64,000 nt of DNA. Origin: Lachnospiraceae bacterium (GTDB lineage: Bacteria; Bacillota; Clostridia; Lachnospirales; Lachnospiraceae). Positions 56,457-64,000 of this stretch are shown here, piece by piece (the stretch's first letter is position 1; each line of letters begins with the position of its first letter). The stretch spans positions 1-64,000 of the forward strand of contig JAFRIW010000063.1 of the NCBI GenBank assembly GCA_017432565.1, given 5' to 3'. A model generated the notes under the pieces. That model did no database searches. It was not told the origin of the DNA and worked only from the letters and a program-made list of their open reading frames with translations. A program made the position numbers and the translations under genes.

Positions 56457-57948
56457 TCTGCTCCTGTAATAAATCGTTTATCTGTTTCAACAGGTTCTGT
56501 GCATCTTCCGCTTCATCGGATTCGGGATCGTTATTAAGAAGCTGCTCCAGCGCCTCTTTCGCGGGTGTAAGATCCTGCAGACTTCCCGCACGCTCCGCCT
56601 CAGGCAGGGCACCATACCGGTTCATGACACTGTTCGCGTACGCAAACAGCACAGAAGAATCCGTCTGCCCGGCCTCCGGATCCCGGTAGCTCAGTGCCAG
56701 GGCGAGCGCCTCGGCCGCTGCCGCGTAATCCGGTGTGTCGGCGTTGTAGGCATCCATGCCCGTCTTCGTGTAATACTCGCGCAGAGCCGGTCCTTCTTTT
56801 TCCAGAAGCGTGTCATACAGAATCCGGAATGCCTCCGAACCTGTGTCTCTCTTGTCGATGCCGATGCCCGCGAAGTCTTCGTTGAAGCTGTCCAGATCAT
56901 CGGGCTCGGTCAGATACTGATTCGCGGCCAGCATCAGCGCGTCGGAAGCGCTCAGAGAATCCGTCGTGCTCTCGTACTCCGCAAGTCTCTCCTGAAGCTC
57001 CGCCTCCTGCGCGTTCAGTTTGCTGATCTCCGTGTTCAAGTCCTGGATCTGCACGTTTCTGGCATCCAGCTGTTCACTGATGGCCCGGACTTCTTCCGCG
57101 CCTTTATTCCTGGTCGCCTGCACGCGCGCGGGCAAAATCAGGAAACCCACGACGGCAGCGCCGACCAGCAGGCCGATCAGCAGATTGATCACGCCGGCGG
57201 GAATTCTGGACTCCTCCATCCCCGGGCTTCTCGCACCGGAAGGCTGGATGATGGTCTCGTTGCCGTCCGTGTAGGAGACAACACCGCCGCCGAGCTCCGT
57301 CACCTTGCGCAGGCCGCCCTGCAGATCCGTATCCGATGAGATCTGCCGCTGTACCTCCTGCAGATAACGAAGTGTCGTCGTGTTGTTCTGGTCCAGCGCC
57401 TGGCATTTCTGCAGGACCTTCAGCGCGCGGTTCCAGTTCTGGTCGTGAATATGCAGCAGAGCCAGCAGCTGATGTGCGCGGATATAGTGCGGATTCATCT
57501 GAATGACACGGCGCAGCTGAATCTGTGCCACGTCATAATTTCCGTTGTAGGCTGCCTCGAGTGCGGTGTTGTAGCGGCCGATGATCTGGTTGATATTCGT
57601 GATCTGGGCCGTCGTCTGCACCTGCTCAAGCAGCAGATCCGCCTTGTTGTCCTTCGGCTGGTAGTTGTGGCTGATAACCCACTCCGAGAGCGCGGCGACC
57701 ATCTCGCCCATCTCGTAATAGACCAGTCCGAGCAGATTTCTGGCGTCGGTATTGTATTTATTGCACCACAGGCTTTCCTTGAGAGAGACCACCGCGCCGG
57801 AGAGATCCCGGACTTTGGCCTTCTCGAGGCCGTCGTTGTAGAGACGGTTCGAGGTGTAAATAATTTTTTTATAAGAAGCGACATTTACCCCGCAATTCGG
57901 ACAGCGGTTCGAATCGTTCAGAGCACAGCCGCATTGAAAACAGAACAT
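56449..57948 (-). CDS. Zinc-ribbon, TPR and coiled-coil membrane protein
   Basis: A 499-residue protein. It opens with a zinc ribbon (C3, C6, C16 and C19: MFCFQCG...RCPNCG), then cytoplasmic TPR-like repeats (about 30-205), one membrane helix (about 245-270), a coiled coil (about 275-325, QIQDLNTEISKLNAQEAELQ) and outer helical repeats to the end. Such proteins may sense envelope state or scaffold enzymes. It overlaps the MBOAT gene by 8 nt, suggesting it guides the acylation pair; this is context only. AGGA lies about 10 nt before the ATG. Confidence 0.8.
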   Translation of the reverse strand: MFCFQCGCALNDSNRCPNCGVNVASYKKIIYTSNRLYNDGLEKAKVRDLSGAVVSLKESLWCNKYNTDARNLLGLVYYEMGEMVAALSEWVISHNYQPKDNKADLLLEQVQTTAQITNINQIIGRYNTALEAAYNGNYDVAQIQLRRVIQMNPHYIRAHQLLALLHIHDQNWNRALKVLQKCQALDQNNTTTLRYLQEVQRQISSDTDLQGGLRKVTELGGGVVSYTDGNETIIQPSGARSPGMEESRIPAGVINLLIGLLVGAAVVGFLILPARVQATRNKGAEEVRAISEQLDARNVQIQDLNTEISKLNAQEAELQERLAEYESTTDSLSASDALMLAANQYLTEPDDLDSFNEDFAGIGIDKRDTGSEAFRILYDTLLEKEGPALREYYTKTGMDAYNADTPDYAAAAEALALALSYRDPEAGQTDSSVLFAYANSVMNRYGALPEAERAGSLQDLTPAKEALEQLLNNDPESDEAEDAQNLLKQINDLLQEQND

Positions 57949-57991
57949 ATACAGTTTTCCTTCCGTGGAATGAAACCGTCAGCCGCGCCCG

Positions 57992-58156
57992 TCACATTCT
58001 GGACGGCTGGCTGCCCGGCGTGGACAGCTGATCCTTCATCATGCTCATCATCACATCGACCATATCTGTCATATCCTGGTTGTAGATCGCATTCTGGCCG
58101 TCTTCCACCTCAATGCTCGGGTGGAACTTCTTCAGTTCTTCCTCAAAATTCAGCAT
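57992..58156 (-). CDS. 54-residue protein, Met-rich
   Basis: A short gene found by reading the minus strand of the gap between valS and the zinc-ribbon/TPR gene. It encodes 54 residues, starting MLNFEEELKKFHPSIEVEDG, with a Met-rich amphipathic segment (MTDMVDVMMSMMKDQ) and a polar end. AGGA lies 6-7 nt before the ATG at 58156, and gaps of 43 bp on both sides fit the operon. It looks like a small partner of the TPR protein; no family recognised. Confidence 0.65.
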   Translation of the reverse strand: MLNFEEELKKFHPSIEVEDGQNAIYNQDMTDMVDVMMSMMKDQLSTPGSQPSRM

Positions 58157-58199
58157 GGCATTTCCTTCCTGTTACCCTGTAAACCGGCAGGCTCCCCGG

Positions 58200-60875
58200 T
58201 CAGAGACGGGCCAGCTCCTCGCGCACAGCCGCGAGCTGTGTCTCATATTTTGCCTGCTTCGCTTTTTCCTCATCAATCTTGGACTGCGGCGCTTTGGCAA
58301 GGAACTTCTCATTGTTCAGCATGCCTGCGCTCCTCTTCAGTTCGCCCACAAGGCGCTGCTCTTCCTTCTCAAGACGCGCGCGCTCCGCCTGCAGATCCAT
58401 CAGATCCGCGAGCGGCAGATAAATTGTGGCAAAAGACAGCACCACCGAGAGTGCTCCCTCCGGTACGCCTGTATTGTCTGCGCACAGTGTCATCTCCGAG
58501 ACAGAGCCGAGCTGTTCAAAGAACAGGCGGTTGTCCTCGAAGTTCTTCAGGACCTGTCCGTCCTGGCTCACCACGTACGCGGCAGCTTTTCTCGACGGCG
58601 CCACGTTCCGCTCCGCCCGTGCGGCGCGGATGCCCCGGACCGCTTCCTTGATCTGTTCAATGGCCGCTTCCTGCTCCGGGAAGGAGAAATCCGCGCGCCA
58701 CTCCGGCCACGGGGAGATCATGATCGACTCCTCCGTCGACTGGACGTTTGTAAAGATTTCTTCCGTAATAAACGGCATATACGGATGCAGGAGCTTGAGG
58801 GCGCCCCGCAGCACGACCTGCAGCGTCCACAGCGCGGCATCTCTTCCGGCTGTCGCCTGCTGCTCCTCTTTCGCATAAAGTCTGGGCTTGACCATCTCGA
58901 TGTACCAGTCGCAGAACTCATCCCAGATGAAATCGTAGACCTTCTGCACCGCGATGCCCAGCTCGTAGCGCTCCATGTTCTCGGTCGCTTCGCGGACCAC
59001 GTCGTTGTACTTGGAGAGAATCCACATGTCCTCCGGATGCAGATCCGCCGGAACCTTCGATTCATCGGCGTCCTCTCCGTTCTCATCCATGTTCATCATG
59101 ATGAAGCGGCTCGCGTTCCAGACCTTGTTGGCAAAATTCCGGTTGGCCTCCACGCGCTCTGTGTAGAAGCGCATGTCGTTGCCGGGCGCGTTGCCGGTGA
59201 TCAGCGTCATGCGCAGCGCATCGGCGCCGTAGTCGGCGATGATCTCCAGCGGATCGATGCCGTTCCAGAGGGACTTGCTCATCTTCCGGCCCTGCGAGTC
59301 GCGGACCAGTCCGTGGAACAGAACGGTCTTGAACGGGCGCTCACCCATCTGCTCATAGCCGGAGAAAATCATCCGGATGACCCAGAAGAAAATGATATCA
59401 TAGCCGGTGACCAGCACGTCGGTCGGATAGAAATACTTCAGATCCTCGGTCATTTCCGGCCAGCCCAGTGTCGAGAAGGGCCAGAGCGCGGATGAGAACC
59501 AGGTGTCCAGCGTGTCCGGATCCTGTTCAAAATGTGATTTTCCGCATTTCGGGCAGACGGTCGGGGCTTGCATGGCGACGACGGTCTCACCGCAGTCCTG
59601 GCAGTAATAAGCCGGGATCCGGTGACCCCACCACAGCTGACGGCTGATGCACCAGTCGCGGATGTTGTCGGTCCAGTTGAAGTAGGTCTTCTCCATGCTC
59701 TTCGGGACCAGGCGGATCTCACCTTCCTTCACCGCGCGGACAGCGGGTTTGATCAGCTCGTCCATCTTCACGAACCACTGCTGCTTGATCATCGGCTCGA
59801 CGGTGGTGCCGCAGCGGTCATGGGTGCCGACGTTGTGCGTGTAATCTTCGATGGAGACCAGCAGTCCCATCTCATCCAGTTCCTTCACGATCGCGCGGCG
59901 GGCTTCGTAGCGGTCCATGCCGGCAAACTTGCCGCCGTTCTCATTGATCGTGGCGTCATCATTCAGAATATTGATTTCCGGAAGCCGGTGGCGCTTGCCG
60001 ACCTCAAAGTCGTTGGGGTCATGTGCGGGCGTGATTTTCACGACGCCGGTTCCGAACTCCGGATCCACATACTCGTCCGCGATCACGGGGATCACCCGGT
60101 CCACGAACGGCAGCATGACATTCAGTCCGATGAGATCGCTGTAGCGCTCATCTTCCGGATTGACCGCAACGGCGGTATCGCCCAGCATGGTCTCCGGGCG
60201 GGTTGTCGCAAATTCCACAAAGCGTGTGGATGAAACGGTGCCGTCCGCCTCCACGACCGGATATTTGATGTGCCAGAAGTGGCCCTGCTGCTCTTCGTAT
60301 TCCACTTCCGCGTCGGAGATGGAAGTTTTGCAGACCGGACACCAGTTGATGATCCTGCTGCCCTTGTAAATCCACCCCTTCTGATGCATTTTGACAAAAA
60401 CAGTATTGACGGCTTTGTTGCAGCCCTCGTCCATGGTGAACCGCTCGCGGTCCCAGTCGCAGGAGCTGCCCAGCTTCTTAAGCTGCTGCACGATCCGTCC
60501 GCCGTACTCTTTCCGCCAGTCCCAGCATTTCTCGAGGAAGGCTTCGCGGCCCAGTTCCATTTTATCGATGCCCTGTGCCTTCAGCTCGTTGGTGACGCGG
60601 ACCTCCGTCGCGATGGAGGCGTGATCCGTCCCGGGCTGCCACAGCGCATTATAACCCTGCATCCGCTTGAAGCGGATCAGGATGTCCTGCATGGTATTGT
60701 CGAGCGCATGGCCCATGTGAAGCTGACCGGTGATATTCGGCGGCGGAATCACGATGGTAAACGGTTTTCTGGAGTGATCCACCTCCGCATGGAAATATTT
60801 CTTCTCTTCCCAGTTTTTATAAATTCTCTCTTCAATCCCCCGGGGATCGTATGTTTTGGCCAGTTCCTTGCGCAT
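58200..60875 (-). CDS. valS: Valyl-tRNA synthetase
   Basis: An 891-residue class I synthetase that charges tRNA-Val and edits Thr. HIGH-like motif HMGHAL lies in PPNITGQLHMGHALDNTMQD (about 45-65), KMSKS in GRKMSKSLWNG (about 530), with a zinc-type ribbon CQDCGE...CPKCGK in the editing/insert region and a C-terminal coiled coil. Full length. A GGAGG stands about 13 nt before the ATG, a long spacing. I looked for a T-box leader in the 68-bp upstream gap; none can fit. Confidence 0.98.
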   Translation of the reverse strand: MRKELAKTYDPRGIEERIYKNWEEKKYFHAEVDHSRKPFTIVIPPPNITGQLHMGHALDNTMQDILIRFKRMQGYNALWQPGTDHASIATEVRVTNELKAQGIDKMELGREAFLEKCWDWRKEYGGRIVQQLKKLGSSCDWDRERFTMDEGCNKAVNTVFVKMHQKGWIYKGSRIINWCPVCKTSISDAEVEYEEQQGHFWHIKYPVVEADGTVSSTRFVEFATTRPETMLGDTAVAVNPEDERYSDLIGLNVMLPFVDRVIPVIADEYVDPEFGTGVVKITPAHDPNDFEVGKRHRLPEINILNDDATINENGGKFAGMDRYEARRAIVKELDEMGLLVSIEDYTHNVGTHDRCGTTVEPMIKQQWFVKMDELIKPAVRAVKEGEIRLVPKSMEKTYFNWTDNIRDWCISRQLWWGHRIPAYYCQDCGETVVAMQAPTVCPKCGKSHFEQDPDTLDTWFSSALWPFSTLGWPEMTEDLKYFYPTDVLVTGYDIIFFWVIRMIFSGYEQMGERPFKTVLFHGLVRDSQGRKMSKSLWNGIDPLEIIADYGADALRMTLITGNAPGNDMRFYTERVEANRNFANKVWNASRFIMMNMDENGEDADESKVPADLHPEDMWILSKYNDVVREATENMERYELGIAVQKVYDFIWDEFCDWYIEMVKPRLYAKEEQQATAGRDAALWTLQVVLRGALKLLHPYMPFITEEIFTNVQSTEESIMISPWPEWRADFSFPEQEAAIEQIKEAVRGIRAARAERNVAPSRKAAAYVVSQDGQVLKNFEDNRLFFEQLGSVSEMTLCADNTGVPEGALSVVLSFATIYLPLADLMDLQAERARLEKEEQRLVGELKRSAGMLNNEKFLAKAPQSKIDEEKAKQAKYETQLAAVREELARL

Positions 60876-60943
60876 TCTGATTCTAAAACCTCCGATTCAG
60901 GAATTTTTCGTACCTTTCATTATCTCTGCCGCAGCCATCTTTG

Positions 60944-62170
60944 TCAATTTAGGGCGGCGAGAATTTCCTCCTTCGGCGCCCGGATGCTTCCCTGCACCAT
61001 CTGCGCCGAGCCGCCGCCTCTGGCGTTCAGGCGCTCCTTCAGCAGTGCGTTCACCCTGCGCGCATCGCCTGGCTTTGCAGTGTTTTCCGCGCCGGGGGCC
61101 TTCGCGGTGCCTGCACCGATAATATAGAAGTATCCGTCTTCTTCCGTCCCTGCGAAGATTCCGCCGTATCCGGACAGGCTCTCGCACAGCAGATTCACGG
61201 CCTCCCGCTGCCGGTCGCGGTCCAGCTCTTCTTCAAATAAAAAGACATCCGGAGCGCTCCCCGCTTCCGATAAAGCTTCCCGGACACGCAGGGTCAGATA
61301 CCTGGCCTGCAGTCCGATCATCTTAAAGTACTGTGTCTGCTGTTCTTCCTTCAGTTTCACAGTCCCCGCCGCGATGTCCTCCGGAGGCAGATTCAGCAGA
61401 TGGGAAATCTGTTCGGCTTCCTTCAGGCTGTGCTGCGCATAGGAAAGTGCCCGCGCGCCGCAGACGATGAAGAGCCGCATTTTGCTCTTCTCATGCTGTA
61501 CGCGCACAATCCGGATCTGTCCGATCTCGCCCGTGCGCGAAACATGCGGCGCACAGCAGGCACAGCAGTCCACGTCTTCAATCGTCACGATCCGCACGTC
61601 TCCTTCGATTTCCTTTTTGCTGCGGTATTCCAGCCCGGCGAGTTCTTCGGGTGCGGGGTACTGTGCCGTGACCGGCACATTGCGCCAGACAACGCGGTTG
61701 GCTTCCCGCTCCAGTTCATCCAGCTGTCCGCGGTCGAGCTGTCCGTTTACGTCGAGGGTCACATTGTTGTCGCTTAAGTGAAAGCCGACATTGTCAAAGC
61801 CGTACAGCCGGTGCATGAGTCCGGACAGGATATGTTCTCCCGTGTGGTTCTGCATGTTGGAAAAGCGTCTCTCCCAGTCGATGCAGCCCCGCACTCTCTG
61901 CCCGGCAGAAAGCCGCGCCGCGGCTTCTTCCCGCTCCTGTTCCGGGACCCGGATCGTGTGTGTGATGATTTCGTCCCGGATCTGCACGTCCGTCACGGGA
62001 TACCCCGCGAGGGTGCCGGTGTCCGGAGACTGGCCGCCCTCCTCCGGGAAAAAGAAAGTGCGGTCCAACACAAGTGCCAGCCCCTCGGGGGCCGGCACTG
62101 TGTCAAGGACTGTCGCTTCAAAATCCGTACCATATGCATCTGTGTCAAAAAGCCGGATTGTTCTGTCCAT
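60944..62170 (-). CDS. AlaX-type alanyl-tRNA editing protein with DHHA1 domain
   Basis: A 408-residue stand-alone relative of the AlaRS editing domain, which removes Ser or Gly from mischarged tRNA-Ala. The zinc motif HTGEH (H109, H113) and the downstream CCACCAPH supply metal ligands. The last 170 residues add a DHHA1-type domain ending GGGSAQMVQGSIRA, as in AlaX-L proteins. AAGGAG precedes the ATG. It lies directly upstream of valS, grouping translation quality-control genes. Confidence 0.9.
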   Translation of the reverse strand: MDRTIRLFDTDAYGTDFEATVLDTVPAPEGLALVLDRTFFFPEEGGQSPDTGTLAGYPVTDVQIRDEIITHTIRVPEQEREEAAARLSAGQRVRGCIDWERRFSNMQNHTGEHILSGLMHRLYGFDNVGFHLSDNNVTLDVNGQLDRGQLDELEREANRVVWRNVPVTAQYPAPEELAGLEYRSKKEIEGDVRIVTIEDVDCCACCAPHVSRTGEIGQIRIVRVQHEKSKMRLFIVCGARALSYAQHSLKEAEQISHLLNLPPEDIAAGTVKLKEEQQTQYFKMIGLQARYLTLRVREALSEAGSAPDVFLFEEELDRDRQREAVNLLCESLSGYGGIFAGTEEDGYFYIIGAGTAKAPGAENTAKPGDARRVNALLKERLNARGGGSAQMVQGSIRAPKEEILAALN

Positions 62171-62185
62171 TCTGCTCCTTATCTT

Positions 62186-64000
62186 TTACTGTTCCGACGG
62201 GTAATCTGACTTGCCGGTGATGCTGCGCTTAATGATCTTAATGCCGCGCTTTAAGGCGTAAGGTCCGACCACCTTCATCATCTCCTCGGCCGTGTGCATG
62301 TCGCTGGCCTCCGGAATATCTCTCGTCAGATGAATCGCGTCAAATTCGCAGCGGGTGGTGCACAGACCGCAGCCGATACACTTGTTGAAATCGACTGTGG
62401 TGGCGCCGCACTTCAGGCATCTGGATGCCTCTGTCTTCACCTGCTCCTCCGTCAGCGGAAGCCGCAGATCACGGAAGGTTTCCCGCGCTTTTCCGGCCTT
62501 CGAGCCGGGGCGCTGACGCTCCGCATTGTCATAGGACTCAATCCGGATATCGTCGCGGTCGAGCTCAATGAACTCCCGCAGATCGCGTCCGATGGTCATG
62601 GACTGTCCGGGATGGACGAAGCGGTTGATGGAAACCATGCCCTGCCGGCCGTCCGCGATGGCGTCGATCGCAAAGCGCGCGCCGTGGTGAATGTCGCCGC
62701 CGATGAAGATGTCCGGCTCCGCGGTCTGATAGGTGACCGGGTCCGCGACGGCTGTTCCGTTCCTGCGGATCTCAACCTTCGAGCCCTCCAGCAGGCTTCC
62801 CCACTCCGCGGCCTGGCCGATGGCCATGAGCACTGCGCCGCAGGGTACGGTAATCGTGTCATTCTCATCATACTGCGGGGCAAAACGTCCCTCTGCATCC
62901 TTGACACTGGTGCAGCGCTTGAAGACGATGCCGGTGACCTTGCGGACCTTTGTGCCGTCCTCCGCGGTCACTTCTTCGGTCAGGACTTCCTTCGGGCCCC
63001 AGCCGCAGCGGATCACGATGCCTTCTGCCTCGCACTCTTCGACTTCATCTTTTGCCGCGGGCATCTCTTCCCGGGACTCAAGGCACAGCATGGTGACGGT
63101 GCCGTCGGTTCTGCGCAGCGCGGCTCTTGCCACATCCGCCGCCACATTGCCACCGCCGACAACCACGATGTCGCCGCCCGACGGAATGCCGGCTGCCTCC
63201 GCCGCACCGGCCTGATCCGCATCCAGATCCGCGAGCCGCTTTAAGAACTCAACGCCGGAGAGCACGCCCTCTGCGTCCTCGCCCGGAACGCCCGCAAGGC
63301 GTCCGCCCTGCAGACCGATCGCGATGTAAAATGCCTTGTAGCCCTGTGCGCGCAGCTCGTCGAGGGTGATGTCCTTTCCGACCTCGACGCCGCAGCGGAT
63401 CTCAACACCCATCTTCCGGATGATTCCGATCTCGCCCTCCAGCACATCCTTCTCCAGCCGGAAGTTCGGAATGCCGTTCATCAGCATGCCGCCCGGGCGC
63501 TTTTCCTTCTCGAAAACCGTGACGGGATAGCCCTCTTTGCGCAGGTAGTAAGCTGCGGAGAGTCCTGCCGGTCCGGAGCCGATGACAGCGATCGGGAAAT
63601 CGTCCCACTGCTTGCCGTCCATGTTGTCACAGATCGGAATGAATGCATCCGGGTTCTGCAGCTCATACTGGCATAGGAACTTCTTGATCTCATCGATGGC
63701 GACCGGCTGATCGATCGTGCCTCTGGTGCAGCGGTCCTCGCACCGGCGGTTGCAGACGGCGCCACAGACTGCCGGGAACGGATTGTCCTGGCGGATCAGG
63801 CGCACAGCCTCTTCATAGCGGCCCTCCGCCGCCATCCGGATATAGCCCTGCACGGCCAGATGCGCCGGGCAGGCGGTTTTGCACGGGCTGGTTCCCGAGT
63901 CATAGCAGTTGATCTTGTTGTGATCGCGATAGTCCGGATCCCATTTGTCCTCGCCCCACATATGATCGTCCGGCAGCTCGTGCACGGGATACTTCACCTT
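62186..64000 (-). CDS. FAD-dependent Fe-S oxidoreductase, GltD-like (partial)
   Basis: At least 603 residues; the frame stays open to the window edge, and the GTG at 63997 is probably internal, so the 5' end is missing. An N-terminal helical Fe-S domain (CKTACPAHLAVQG, CGAVCNRRCEDRC) is followed by FAD (IAVIGSGPAGLSAAYYL) and NAD(P) (VVVGGGNVAADVA) sites, as in glutamate synthase small subunit, and a C-terminal ferredoxin-type domain (CLKCGATT, CIGCGLCTTRCEF). It probably passes electrons between NAD(P)H and an unknown partner; glutamate synthesis itself is unlikely without a large subunit. It starts the same-strand run that goes on through AlaX and valS. Confidence 0.88.
   Translation of the reverse strand, partial: KVKYPVHELPDDHMWGEDKWDPDYRDHNKINCYDSGTSPCKTACPAHLAVQGYIRMAAEGRYEEAVRLIRQDNPFPAVCGAVCNRRCEDRCTRGTIDQPVAIDEIKKFLCQYELQNPDAFIPICDNMDGKQWDDFPIAVIGSGPAGLSAAYYLRKEGYPVTVFEKEKRPGGMLMNGIPNFRLEKDVLEGEIGIIRKMGVEIRCGVEVGKDITLDELRAQGYKAFYIAIGLQGGRLAGVPGEDAEGVLSGVEFLKRLADLDADQAGAAEAAGIPSGGDIVVVGGGNVAADVARAALRRTDGTVTMLCLESREEMPAAKDEVEECEAEGIVIRCGWGPKEVLTEEVTAEDGTKVRKVTGIVFKRCTSVKDAEGRFAPQYDENDTITVPCGAVLMAIGQAAEWGSLLEGSKVEIRRNGTAVADPVTYQTAEPDIFIGGDIHHGARFAIDAIADGRQGMVSINRFVHPGQSMTIGRDLREFIELDRDDIRIESYDNAERQRPGSKAGKARETFRDLRLPLTEEQVKTEASRCLKCGATTVDFNKCIGCGLCTTRCEFDAIHLTRDIPEASDMHTAEEMMKVVGPYALKRGIKIIKRSITGKSDYPSEQ

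Noticed and set aside
60876..60943. T-box leader for valS
   Set aside because: The gap is only 68 bp, too short, and no specifier loop or anti-terminator sequence is seen.

Overview
The window looks like a chromosome segment from an anaerobic Gram-positive Clostridia, most likely a gut or rumen Lachnospiraceae. The grounds are strong AGGAGG-type ribosome binding sites, plant-glycan enzymes paired with GPH-type sugar symporters and AraC regulators, domain-swapped GH3 beta-glucosidases of the kind known from rumen Clostridia, a ClpC/RadA stress cluster, and lipoproteins with no sign of an outer membrane. Nearly every chromosomal gene is on the minus strand. The taxon is inferred; no rRNA gene is present.

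Layout. 1-180: apparent 3' end of an IS200/IS605 tnpB with its omegaRNA-like right end. 270-19026: glycoside-utilisation region. A symporter, a GH78 alpha-L-rhamnosidase and a GH5 endoglycosidase form one operon, divergent from an AraC gene. A second set has two permuted GH3 enzymes, a GH43 enzyme, a second symporter and a second AraC gene; it shares a repeated CAATGATGTG-like motif in front of the GH3/GH43 operon and the symporter. Two paralogous HTH-Uma2 genes and an MmcQ/EVE fusion gene lie among them.

19102-24796: an AT-richer integrative element of about 5.7 kb in the 3' end of a tRNA-Trp gene. It has 39-bp direct repeats, 12-bp-period arm repeats at both ends, a tyrosine integrase, a ribbon-helix-helix gene with a near-leaderless promoter, two small unknown genes, a RepA-type helicase gene, an excisionase-like HTH gene and a divergent repressor facing three operators spaced 20 bp apart. 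About 776 bp of it has no convincing gene.

24976-33237: envelope proteins: a zinc-ribbon membrane protein, a lipoprotein and a very large RND-family transporter with a roughly 500-residue insertion and a Gly/Met-rich loop. 33360-42239: a tight cluster gntR - (137-bp palindrome) - clpC - radA - PH-domain gene - DUF3160 gene - capA-like gene. 42398-43648: an SH3-domain membrane protein.

43863-64000: about 20 kb of same-strand genes with no gap over 70 bp. Read in the direction of transcription: FAD/Fe-S oxidoreductase (cut by the window edge), AlaX-like editing protein, valS, a 54-residue protein, zinc-ribbon/TPR protein, MBOAT acyltransferase, SGNH hydrolase, a 77-residue protein, an EamA transporter, a TPR lipoprotein, pyrF, pyrE, a small membrane protein, an M29-type aminopeptidase, purE, purM, purN and purD. 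Pyrimidine and purine synthesis, valyl-tRNA charging and envelope modification may therefore share transcripts.
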